From Trichopria drosophilae (taxonomy: Eukaryota > Arthropoda > Insecta > Hymenoptera > Diapriidae): a stretch of 64,000 bases of DNA. Positions 1 to 9,589 of this stretch are shown here, in pieces (within the stretch, counting starts at the first letter, position 1; each line of letters begins with the position of its first letter). The position numbers and the translations under genes are program-made. The stretch spans positions 208,598,001 to 208,662,000 of the forward strand of contig CM059582.1 of assembly GCA_030407085.1 (NCBI GenBank), read 5' to 3'. The notes under the pieces were generated by a model. That model had not been told where the DNA came from and made no database searches. It worked only from the letters and a program-made list of their open reading frames with translations.

Positions 1-265
1 AGGAGCTTTTATCTTGGAACAAAAAATCGTTAAGAAAACGCCTATAAAGTAAATTTAACTCTTATATAATATAAATTTCTATACGAAGCGAAATATGCAT
101 ATCCTAGTTTATTTTTCATTATTTATTAAATGTGTAATTTGTTTATGAAATTAAAGTAACTTTGTAAAAAATCATAAGCGATCGAATGTTTGCATAAAAT
201 TTATCCTGAAAAAAGTAGTAATAGGAAAAGTGTAACTTATGTAGATAAAAATTCAGCAGTTTTTA
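1..265. other. AT-rich DNA without visible feature
   Basis: No repeat, RNA gene or convincing reading frame seen. It ends in the TA that precedes the first Tigger-like MITE. Confidence 0.5.
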
Positions 266-511
266 CAGTATAGTGACCAATTATATTTGCCCGCTCGGTT
301 CCTCGCCTTCCCCTCCCATCTCTTTATATTTGTCAAAAGAAGGAGAGTGCCGCTTCTACCACTCTCCTCAGTCGCGTTACGTTCGTGGCGTCACAGCAGG
401 CCCTTTATGAGGCCCCAATGCGTAAGGTGGGGGAAAAAGAGAGGGGAGACAGACAAATATAACGAAACGGAACTGGGCAAAAAAAGACGCAAATATATCG
501 GGACTCTACTG
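266..511 (+). mobile_element. Tigger/pogo-like MITE, copy 1
   Basis: A 246-bp non-autonomous DNA transposon remnant, one of three copies here (others at 13,303 and 51,653). The right end, read in reverse, begins CAGTAGAGTCCCGATATATT and the left end is a degenerate version (CAGTATAGTGACC). A TA precedes the left end, as expected for TA-target Tc1/mariner-superfamily elements; the right flank reads CA, probably a mutated TA. The GC-rich interior shares GTTACGTTCGTG, GGTGGGGGAAAAAGAGAG and AGACAAATATAACGA with the other copies. The CRE-like core is TGGCGTCA here instead of TGACGTCA. An open frame of about 98 codons crosses the element but starts at TTG and is a by-product. Superfamily assignment rests on TIR and TA only. 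Confidence 0.85.
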
Positions 512-1355
512 CACTTTATAAACACGTCCATCAATTACAAAATTGTTTATTGTTCTGCAAAATCAAAGCATGGTTTGAAATAATACCTGTAATATATATT
601 TGTAATTTTTCCTTTACAACTTAACTACTTTATGCATACATAAAGCAAAGCTGGCAAAGTCACCATATAGTTTGGGATATTAACTTATAGTATTATCTTA
701 TATACATATAAAAAATATCAGAAATAATTTAAAGCTGAGTAGTGGTATCGAAATTCCTACTTTTCTTGAAAAGTCTGATTATTATAAAGATTAAAAACTA
801 TGAAAGAGATTTAGAATAGCGAAAGGCATAATTTCAAATAACATTTTGATATAACTCGTTAAAAATACTGATAACAGTGATACTCCAATTAAAGACGAAA
901 TAACACAAAAAGGTACCAAAAGATAATTATTACTATTTTTTTTGTTCAGTCCCTGTTTTATCCGTTTATTTTAAAAGGTTATTACAGTTTACACTGCCCA
1001 TTGAATACGAGTAATTTATTAAATATTAAATTTATATTTTTTTTTCATGCACTATATTTTTGACACCTTCGTTAACACTCTTTTCACCCATTTTTTTCGA
1101 TTCCAGTGGCTCACTCCATTTATTCATTATATTTGATCGGTTCAACTAACTGCACTCACTCAACGATTTCATTCTTTTATTTAATTTTATTGCATCAAAT
1201 GTGTGTCAGTAACTCGATTTTTTCTTTCGTTCAAAAAGTTTTTGAATAAGAAATAAAATATACCATAAATATGTAATACCTAATCTCCGAGAAATGTCTT
1301 AATAGGATTTTTCTATTCAGCAATAATTTCTTTTTATATAATTGTTATTTTTGTA
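512..1355. other. AT-rich DNA without visible feature
   Basis: Homopolymer-rich sequence with scattered T and A runs. No reading frame, tandem repeat or structured RNA recognised. Confidence 0.5.
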
Positions 1356-1360
1356 TCAAG

Positions 1361-1506
1361 GGCGTAAAATATTTTACGCCTCGATTTGCGGGCAAAAAAT
1401 GCCAATTTCACGCCTAACTGAGCGTAAAATTTATTTTATGACCCAGAAGGCGTGAAATAAACATTTTACGCCAGCAAATGAGGGCGTAAAATGACTATTT
1501 TACGCC
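1361..1506. repeat. Cluster of GGCGTAAAAT palindromes
   Basis: A perfect 20-bp palindrome made of GGCGTAAAAT and its complement lies at 1361-1380. Two near-perfect relatives with a 4-bp centre follow at 1449-1472 and 1483-1506. Weaker pieces (GGCAAAAAATGCC at 1391-1403 and AGCGTAAAAT at 1421) fill the gap. The 146-bp block therefore holds at least three self-complementary units built on one 10-bp half-site. No copy was seen elsewhere in the window. It could be a small palindromic minisatellite or a clustered dimeric binding site. Confidence 0.8.
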
Positions 1507-3202
1507 TACTGCATCACAAAAAAATTTTTACATGATAGAATCATAAATTAACTTCTTAAGATAATATGAGACTGAATAATATCCAAATGTAAATGAACTT
1601 ATCATACGTCGAAGGAAATTTGAAAAACAAAAAATATAAAAAACCATAAAATATAAACGAAGTCTTTAAACATTAACTGAAACTACTTTCCCTCAAATCG
1701 CTAGAATATTAATATAGACTAATAATATATACATATATGGTAAACTATACGTCCACTCAGCTTCACGCAATATTGTATCGAACAATAATAGCATCGATGC
1801 GATTAGTGCCATCACATTATTTCCAACATTTGCACCAGCTCATCCCATCCATGCGAGATAGTAATATAGTCGTACTAAACTAAAAATAGTGTAGGAAAAT
1901 TAAATCGATTTATTTATATCTAGGATAATTTACACTTTCTTTGAAGATTTTTTTTAATGCATTTACTATTCTTCATAACTACGTTCTCTTAATTTAGCTC
2001 ATGTTCGAAAGAATCTAATCGAAATTTCCTTAGTTCCTATTTTAATCTCAAGGGTGCTAATGAAAATTTAATTCAAAATTGCATCTGCAGTACAATAATT
2101 ATACGCACCAAATATGCTTGAAAATCAAACTTCTATCAAGCTAATTTGTAATTAAAAATGATTTAATGACCTAAAATAATTAGTAACTGACCTAGTTTTT
2201 AGGTAAAATATTTAAGTACTATGTCACTACGCATAAATGCTTTTAAATTTATATTTTCTTACGGTACTAAAAGAAAAACTTACGAATTGGATATAGGTTA
2301 TGATTAGAAAGATATTGTTTTAGTTCATTTCTTACTCGCTACTAACTGATTCCAGAGAAAAAGTACCTCGTGGCGTAGCTATAAACTAATTAGACACTAT
2401 TTCGTAGCTGACTTGCAATTTCTAAGTTGTGATTATACTGACATTGCAGTAGAGAACAGTTCTGAATCATAATTGAAACCACCATAACAAACATTAAGTT
2501 TAATAGACTAAAGTTACATTAGAGCACAAATATTTAGTGCGAAATTTCAAACTTGTAAGAATTATATTTAGTCTTTCCAGCTTAGACTAAACAATGTGAT
2601 CATAGCCTAAAATACTATTACAAATCTTTTGTTTTATTTTGGTTTAAAAAAAGTAGATTTAAAAATATCTATACCGCGTTTTTTTAATAAATTCTTGAAT
2701 CCTTAATGGGAAATTATAATACGTAATGGGTATTCTGAAAATAGTTATTAATTTCCAGAGAGAATGGAATCGTCGATTGAAAGTGCAGGTATTTTTATTG
2801 CTAAATGGTCATTAATATCTCATTGATTAAAATCGAGTAATAAATTATTAAACATTTAGCTATTTTAGTCTTTTTACGATCACGCGATTACGATTTTGTT
2901 ATTATTTGATGTAAATTAATTTATGTACCTTGTAATTGATTAAGGAACTGCTACACGGACCCCATCGATAATGTCACTTCCCAACCTAAAAAAATGTAAT
3001 TAAAACAGAAACATGATATTCTTACAAGGCCGAATCGGTTTTAAAGCTTTTCTACGTGGTTTTACTGAATGTGTATGAAATTGGAACGAATTTAATTCAG
3101 AATTGGACGAGAATTCATAAGAATAAATTTGGCAATAGTCAAACAGTTTACATTGTTACCGACAATTTTAAATCCCTGTGAATTCACCTTGAAATGTACT
3201 TT
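1507..3202. other. AT-rich DNA without visible feature
   Basis: About 1.7 kb of unstructured AT-rich sequence. No reading frame over 60 codons, no tandem repeat and no inverted repeat noticed. Confidence 0.5.
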
Positions 3203-3870
3203 TTAACCCATTTCTTCCTGAAATGCCCTAAATTTTATCTTTTGTTCCCGGCGTTCGTTTTTAGGCAACGAATCAATCAATCATTCTGGAAAAATTATGT
3301 TATTTTTGCATTTTTTCCTCATAGTTCGGTCTCTGGTTGGCGCTATACGCCGCCATTTTTTGTTTACAATGGCGGCTTAAACATAAAAAAGTCGAGAATT
3401 TTGAGGATTTCTTTTCAAATAATGTGTTTTTCAGCAGGAAACCGTATTCCGATCATGCTAGATCTCTGTATACGGTGACATAAATAGTTATACTGAAATA
3501 TAGGAACAGTGAGACGAAATTCAAGATGACTGATTCAAGATGGCGGGCTTAACTCCGTCTTTGGCTAGGACAATTTTGCAATGATTGCCTAGAGCAAGTG
3601 GCTAACCGAAATTTCTTAAAACTCCTTATATGCATGTTTCTAAGGTCGCTCAACCCGAATCTGCAGCCAGATTTCCGAAATTCAAAATGGCGGATCCAAT
3701 ATGGCGATCAAAATTATCTAACAATTTTTAATTTTCATGAAAACTACTATGCAGTAGTTTTTGGGGTCGCTGATTACGAATTCGTTATCTGATTTCCAAA
3801 ATTCAAAATGACAGATCCAATATGGCGACCAAAATTTTCTTCACACAGAATTCAATTTGCATGAAAATTA
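3203..3870 (+). repeat. Degenerate ATGGCGG-type (R-family) repeat
   Basis: Begins TTAACCCATTTCTTCCTG at 3203, an arrangement (TTAA then CCC) shared with the start at 17,060 and typical of piggyBac-type ends. Two tandem core units follow near 3,680-3,840, each with AATGGCGGATCCAATATGG (mutated in the second) and the phrase GGGGTCGCTGATTACGAAT. A short hairpin (GCCGCCATT / AATGGCGGC, 3349-3376) lies near the start. No matching right terminus was found, so the boundaries are approximate. Small open frames here (3,194-3,478 and 3,598-3,792) are by-products of the repeat. Confidence 0.75.
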
Positions 3871-4558
3871 TTATACAGGGCCTCAGATATAATGTTTATG
3901 GTTATATTTCTAAATATGACATTCATGTGAAATTAATGAAAGGAACGGTGATGCTAGTAACTCAGTCTCATCCTAATAAGTAACATGTTGATCTAACATT
4001 TGTTTCTTCACAAAAAATGTTCGTTGCTGAAAAATATAAACAAATTTGTTCAAAAACCAATTGCACCCAGTAAAATCATCCATAAAAGTAAGACACCCGA
4101 CTTATCTTATGGCGTACAGTAATAGCTCATTAGTTAGACGCGCCTGTGGATAAGCAAGATGTAGATTTAGTCGATTTTCGAGATGAAATAAGCTAACGAC
4201 CGTCAGCTTTAAACAAGTCTGCGTGCCACGGAGCTTCGAAACTAATCACATTAGAGGCCTGCGCGTTCGCAACATACTCCAGGCATACATCGAGTCCCCT
4301 TTCGAAACTATTCGCGTTCAACGTTGAAACGCTAAATAGCGCTGCGCTTTCATTGCATTAAATTTCAATTGTGTTCGCAAGAAATTCTGCATTAGGGACC
4401 CTCGAAAAATATCGAGAAATACTAAAATCAGCATGTACAGAACGGTGCCGATTCTACTTTCATGCGAGCTGAAACCTTCATTTTGAAATTCCAAAATTCT
4501 CTCTTTGAAAAGAATTTTCACAAATATCCGATGAAAAGTTTTAGCGAAATTGCACGAG
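3871..4558. other. Low-repeat DNA, moderately CpG-rich
   Basis: Sequence of mixed composition, with CpG richer than its surroundings at about 4,180-4,330. A 67-codon minus-strand frame (4,318-4,521) lacks family resemblance and is not called. Confidence 0.4.
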
Positions 4559-5302
4559 CGACGTGATCTAAGAATTCCATACGCGGAATTTATGATACGA
4601 GTAAAACTCTGATACTACAATAGAGTAAGTAGGTGACGTAATCAATAATAGTCGACGTGACATACGATGCGCTCAGAACGTCACGCATGCTAGGAAATGG
4701 CTGAAGAGATGCTACAAAATATAAATATCGATGATGATGATGCAACGATCGTTGATGTATGGAACGATCTTACGACATGACGTGAGCCTCGATGGTTTTG
4801 CGATTATCGAAATGTCACTGAACTCGTTCGAATGCTTATGTATGCATATTGGTTGCAATAGCAGTTTTGAGTACGTAAATACCTGACGTGATCTCGTTAT
4901 GGCTCACTTTTTATCGCAATTCACTCTCGACGGTAGATTTAATATTATTGGATTAATCACGTCAAATGCAGGAGTTGATGTGACAAGTATTGGGAAATGG
5001 TTTTGCGGTGCCGTTTATTTTTATTCTTCTGTTTTTACTCTACATTATATACTCTCGTATAAAGAATACTGTGGATCGCGTGGAGTACTGCTGAATGTTT
5101 AATCATCATTTTGCAATTACACTGAGATATTTTTATGTAATTAAACATCAATGGTCTCAGGCATCAGCTGACATCACAGGTATTTTTCGGCATCATGGAA
5201 ATGGTCATTTTCTAACTGACATTTTATGATCATCACTGTAATTTGTCTATGTCATCCCAACATTTTGTTGTTGGGAAGCTGAGGGTCATTTCTGACGTAA
5301 TT
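4559..5302. promoter_or_regulatory. Cluster of TGACGT (CRE/bZIP-like) sites
   Basis: Eight sites close to TGACGTRATC occur in about 740 bp: 4559, 4634, 4653, 4677 (reverse), 4778, 4884, 4955 (reverse) and 5293. TGACGTGA/TGACGTAA is the classical CREB/ATF-type bZIP half-site, and several sites share the following ATC/ATT as well. The spacing is irregular, so this is not a simple tandem repeat. It could be a homotypic enhancer cluster or a worn-out dispersed repeat carrying the motif. Confidence 0.35.
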
Positions 5303-5324
5303 TTGTACATCAACTCCGAATCCG

Positions 5325-5465
5325 AAATCAGAAATGGCCCATCACATAAGGATTTTGAGATATTTAAGGTTAAGTACTCGAAAAACGATTTTTTTGTTAT
5401 TTTTGAGGTTATATACAGGAGACAGAGCATTTTTAGGAGTTTGTCCTTTCGTTGCGTCATATGGT
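5325..5465 (+). repeat. Dispersed repeat shared with 47.6 kb
   Basis: Shares an extended alignment with 47,600-47,730: GATATTTRAGGTTAWGTACTC followed by a T-run and ending GCGTCATMK. Overlapping open frames on both strands (5,233-5,488) arise from the repeat and are not called as genes. Confidence 0.55.
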
Positions 5466-6231
5466 ACTACTCTTTTTCTTTAATATAAGAGGCGCAGAAT
5501 TCCATTGCGACTTTTCTTCACCAAGATACGCCAAGATACGATTAGTCATTAAGATATACATGTAAACAAATTAACCTTGAAATACCCTTGGAGAATAAGC
5601 TCAAGGTCAAATTCAATGCCATGAAATCTATATAAATATGAATAACTTTATAAAATATGGATATTTATAACTAAAAACACCATTCAATACTGTGACTGTT
5701 TTTTTTTTTTGTAACTTTTTTGTACTTTATTGTTTATTTAGCCATTTTGAATCCTCATGACATTAATTTTAGAGTTAAATCTATCTTAATTGAGCGAAAG
5801 TAACTTCTTAAAATTTGTTTAAAATCTGTATTCCTTATAAATACATAAATTTATTCAGTACTTTCGCATATCCAGCTCTATATTATTAGATTTTCTCGCG
5901 TTATAGTTTAAAACATGCATATAAATAATGATATTCACGTTCGAAGTACTTTGCAAGTAAATATTACTAACAAAAAAATAATAACGTCGCCTATAAACTG
6001 CATTTAAAAAAGTTTGTATTCCTGCCTGTACAGTCTGTGCAGAAAATTTTTGTATCGTTTTTGTTTTTGTCAGTGATGGAAAGTTTTTAGATCATTTCTG
6101 ATTTTAAAAAAAAAAAAACGTAGGCCGAACTTTCTATAGATTCCAGTATCCCGATAAATTAAAAAGAATCTAAAAACTTTTTATAATATAAAATATTATA
6201 ATGTAATAACATTTTGCATCAATGACAAATT
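5466..6231. other. AT-rich DNA; minor tandem 10-mer
   Basis: Contains a two-copy CCAAGATACG repeat near 5,522, a T-run near 5,700 and an A-run near 6,109. Nothing else is visible. Confidence 0.45.
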
Positions 6232-6446
6232 CGATTGTTTTATGATATGAGAAAGTTTGAAAAAACACTTTTAAAGCCGCAAATTATACATATAGGAAAA
6301 TGCAATAATTTAAGTAGTAATAGGCCGCACTGTGTGTGATTCGAAGTAGGTGCGGATTGTTACTACTTACATTCCAGCATTTTTCTATATATAATCCGTG
6401 ACTTTGACAACGATTTTTTAAATTTTCCCCGATGATAAAACAATCG
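6232..6446. repeat. 215-bp imperfect hairpin (fold-back)
   Basis: The left arm, 6232-6330, begins CGATTGTTTTATGAT and ends CCGCAC. The right arm, 6350-6446, is its reverse complement at roughly 70% identity with a ~19-nt loop. Paired blocks include ATATAGGAAAATGC / GCATTTTTCTATAT and TAAGTAGTAAT / GTTACTACTTA. The AAGTAGTAA core also recurs in the satellite at 9.6-11.0 kb. It could be a fold-back MITE or a hairpin-RNA locus. Confidence 0.8.
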
Positions 6447-6957
6447 AACAATTAATGTGAATTTTTGAGCCAACTATGAATTTTTAAGGGAGAAACAAAA
6501 CCATCACCTTAAAAAAGCGATTATCCCTAACCTAATAACTTATAGACACAGATCCGATTTTCCACATTACTTTGGAAGTTTTCTTCGTCTTGAAAAACTT
6601 TTTTAAATACTGTCATTGCAGTATTGATGTTCGTAACTGAGTTTTTGAGTTACCATCAAAAGTATGAAGGTTTAACACCTAACAATTAAAGTGGAATTTC
6701 ACTTTAAATGAAGTCAAATTTGACTTTAAATAGATTGCTAAATTCTCACTCGTTTAAGGTGAAATTCTCTGCAATAAAATATATTACTAAAAATTATTCT
6801 TTATTAAAAAAAGTGTTCCTAATAATAAAATTCTTTTGTTATTATATAATTTCGTACAATTGATGCTGGACAAGAAATTGAATTTCTTTAAATTTTGTAT
6901 TCTGTACATAGATACAGATATACCTGTAGTAATATTCGTTAGGAATTTCGCGTCAGA
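6447..6957. repeat. AT-rich DNA with a small fold-back repeat
   Basis: At about 6,693-6,775 a short inverted repeat (GAATTTCACTTTAAA ... TTTAAGGTGAAATTC) surrounds GTCAAATTTGAC. In reverse orientation it matches 16,085-16,175 over about 90 bp, so it is a dispersed repeat. The rest is plain AT-rich sequence. Confidence 0.55.
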
Positions 6958-7140
6958 TCACTGCTAACAAGGCAGAACGAGAGGAAACAGCCATTCCCGA
7001 ATTCCTGCGGTTCAGCAGCGCAGCCACTGACTTGCCAACTACGTCGATTAGTTTCCCGTTGACGCATTCGATTTGCGCATCCGCATTGACTCTACCGTCA
7101 CCCGTGCTGCTTTTTATGGACAATGCACAGGTTCAAGAAG
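6958..7140. other. CpG-rich island
   Basis: A 180-bp stretch of clearly higher GC and CpG than its surroundings, without repeats. No convincing frame runs through it. It could be an exon, promoter or conserved non-coding element. Confidence 0.3.
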
Positions 7141-7275
7141 GTCAAAGTTCATTACTCTAAATAACTAGGGAAACATGCAACACCCCATAGTCCGTAATTA
7201 CTAATTCATGTCTTCATTATTTTGGTTCAACTTAATAAGTTCATTTGATATCAATTGTCACTTTTGATTCGTCTA

Positions 7276-7458
7276 AGCTTTTTTATGGTCTCAAAGTTTC
7301 TGCAAATGATATTATAATAGTAGAAAGATCTAATCATCCGGTCGAGTCTATAGCAACAGCATTTGGAACGGCACTTTCTTTCCCTGCATTATTTATGACT
7401 GGTCAGAATTTTTGTAGAGACCTAGCGTGCATAAAATATGCAGTAACTTATTTGGAAG
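7276..7458 (+). CDS. Possible internal exon, unrecognised protein
   Basis: The frame open from 7239 to 7466 encodes a protein-like, non-repetitive sequence of about 70 residues, including VSANDIIIVERSNHPVESIA and a segment with two cysteines (FCRDLACIK). It has no initial ATG: the preceding in-frame stop is at 7236 and the frame would have to start from TTG. An acceptor-like TCTAAG ends at 7275, and a good donor (GAAG|GTAAAT) follows position 7458. A neighbouring CpG-rich island at 6,958-7,140 is compatible with a gene here. No family is recognised. Chance openness in intergenic DNA is the main alternative. Confidence 0.18.
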
Positions 7459-7511
7459 GTAAATGATTAGTCGACTGTTTGTTACTGCTAAGTTAGTGCT
7501 AGCACGTAACT

Positions 7512-8490
7512 TTGTTAATTAACTATCGAAACAATAAAAACCAGGAACAAATAAAGGGAGAGAAGGAACTCGCCGAATTTCGGACAATGTGTTGCTTTGA
7601 AATTTTTTTCCAAACACGAGTTCACGTGTTTCATTGGAATCGGTGGTCACAGGTGTTGGTGAGTGCTGTGTGTTATCAACCGTTCCCTGCATCCCTTCCT
7701 CCCACGGCCTCGTTTCCATTGCAATCGTACAACGAACCACTTTCAAAGTTTATGCACCCAAACCGAACGGAGCATGCTAAATGTATTTGCCATATGCTAA
7801 TATTCGAAGCATTCAACCCTTTTAAAAAAATTATTGATTAAATGAGGTTGACCAATTTTCGGTCACCGGGCTAATTTATCCCGATTAATATGTACCTTTA
7901 TTATTGGATAATTCGAAAAAAATACGGCGTGCACGTAACGTGCGTCATCTGAAGCTGTATTGCTTTATTAATTAAAAAATGAATACGAGTTATCAATAAT
8001 TCAAATGCAAAGAGAAGCAACAATCGACTCATCCGTGCATAACGAGCGAACAAGAATCGCACATAAAAGAATTATCACGAACGTAAATCGATATTCCCGG
8101 CAATTTTTTCATCTGGATACTGCGACAGGATGAGGAGAATGCAGCTGGAGCTTTGATAAGCGCCCAGTGTGAATTCAGCGATTAACCTCGCATCAACTCC
8201 CTTATCAACCCTTGCGCTAATGCTCCTGTCGGCTTGACGAGTTTTTGCCAGTCGCTTTCAACTTTTCTTCTCTTTTTTTAGTTCCGGATTGTTTTTTGTT
8301 CCAAATCAGTCTATCGTTCATTTCTGGTCGGGAATTTGACATATCTCTCGCGACTGAAGACCTCTTTCAACAATTTTATTTTATTCTGTTTAACGTACCA
8401 TTAAATTTGTTCTGCGCGAACTTTCTGAACGGAGATTTATTAAAGTAAAAATGATGGAAGAAATAAAACGTGGTATTTTACATGATTTTA
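7512..8490. other. Mixed-composition DNA, CpG-rich patches
   Basis: Patches at 7,560-7,760 and 8,000-8,260 are richer in CpG than the surroundings and free of visible repeats. Several open frames cross them on both strands (for example 7,512-7,841, which starts at TTG). None resembles a known family. Confidence 0.3.
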
Positions 8491-8493
8491 TTT

Positions 8494-8808
8494 CTAGTGT
8501 ACGGGCCTTTGATGCATGCATCTCTCATTTCCAAATCGGAAGTAGGATCCCAAAGTGCAGGAAAGGCTCACGCTGAAGGTACTGACCGTTTGGCAAGCGG
8601 TCCGTCTAGCCGAGTGATTATTTTTGGCAAAGAGGGATGCGACCGTTAAAATCGTTTGGAATTTAGCCAAAACTACTATCGCGCCACCTGTTACCTCGAT
8701 ATAACGGACAGGTACCGTCTTTTTGAAGAATGGACAAAAAATTGTTCCTTTCCTGATCTCATCATTAGACGTGATTATTTTATCACATCGTACTGTTAAA
8801 TTCTTCAT
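8494..8808 (-). CDS. Unrecognised minus-strand ORF, low support
   Basis: 104 codons from a true ATG at 8808, in CpG-richer DNA than the flanks. The translation is non-repetitive and includes KGTIFCPFFKKTVPVRYIEV. On the minus strand a donor-like ATCGAG|GTAACA occurs inside it near 8,697, so a spliced exon ending there is possible. It lies downstream, on the same strand, of the exon-like block at 9131-9279, so both could belong to one unrecognised or decayed gene. No domain is recognised. Confidence 0.15.
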   Translation of the reverse strand: MKNLTVRCDKIITSNDEIRKGTIFCPFFKKTVPVRYIEVTGGAIVVLAKFQTILTVASLFAKNNHSARRTACQTVSTFSVSLSCTLGSYFRFGNERCMHQRPVH

Positions 8809-9130
8809 AACTTTGGCTTTTTATTAGTCATCAAGTCACTTCTTGAACCTCTTTAATATGATCTGAACTTTAAGAAATCTTAATCTCATCTGACAACTAA
8901 AGGTTCGATAAGTATCCCGTTTTCACATCAAAGGATCTTCTAAAGAAGACTTACAGAATGCCTATCATCGAACGCTACTAAAACGTATGGAGAACGTAAC
9001 ATTTCTCACGCTAGATACGTAGATATTTCTGGAACTTGTTGACAACGTGCCTTACTTTTTTGTCTTCTGGTTACTATAACGGTATAAGGGTACAACTTGA
9101 GGTGCACTTGAAGCGTTTGTCCTAGCTTAC

Positions 9131-9279
9131 CCGTTAAGGGCCGAGGAAGCCTTATCTGCGTTGAGGTCATAGTACGGTCGTCACAAGCCACTAAAGCATC
9201 GCGTTCCGCATTCCATGATGCATCTCTCAACCAATCTCGTGGCTGTGTGTCAAGTGCCGGTGCGACACTTCCGCAAAAT
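9131..9279 (-). CDS. Possible exon, unrecognised protein
   Basis: Within a 147-codon minus-strand frame (9006-9449) the GC-richest part is bounded by an acceptor-like TTATTTAG and a strong donor (ACGG|GTAAGC, intron side 9130-9125). The 149-bp block encodes a non-repetitive, charged sequence with DWLRDASWNAERDALVACDD. The larger frame starts at TTG and has no early ATG, so translation as one continuous exon is unlikely. No protein family is recognised. A conserved non-coding element or a decayed exon is equally possible. Confidence 0.2.
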
Positions 9280-9589
9280 CTAAATAACCGCGTACTCTCG
9301 ACACTATATTTCGAAATGGCCCTCAGAACGAGAAATATGAACGAGAAACGTAAGAAAGTGTGAGGCGAATACCCAAAATATTTCGTGGTAAGTATTCTTT
9401 TTTGCAATTTCAGAGTGACATTCGAAAATCGTATTTGATTTTTGAGCAAAAGAAATACAAGATTAAAGCCTGATAAAATGTTAAATATTCTTATTGTTTT
9501 GAAGCTAATTAATAGGTCAATATGTTACTTCAAAAGTGTAGACACTGTAGACTGCTTAATGTCTGGACGTAAGAAAATAAAAATATGGA

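Noticed and set aside
287..583. 98-codon frame at the left end
   Set aside because: Starts at TTG inside a MITE, continues into unrelated flank, and matching copies at 13.3 and 51.7 kb do not keep the frame.
5233..5488. Overlapping 75- and 81-codon frames on opposite strands
   Set aside because: They lie over a dispersed repeat shared with 47.6 kb, where the frames are not conserved.
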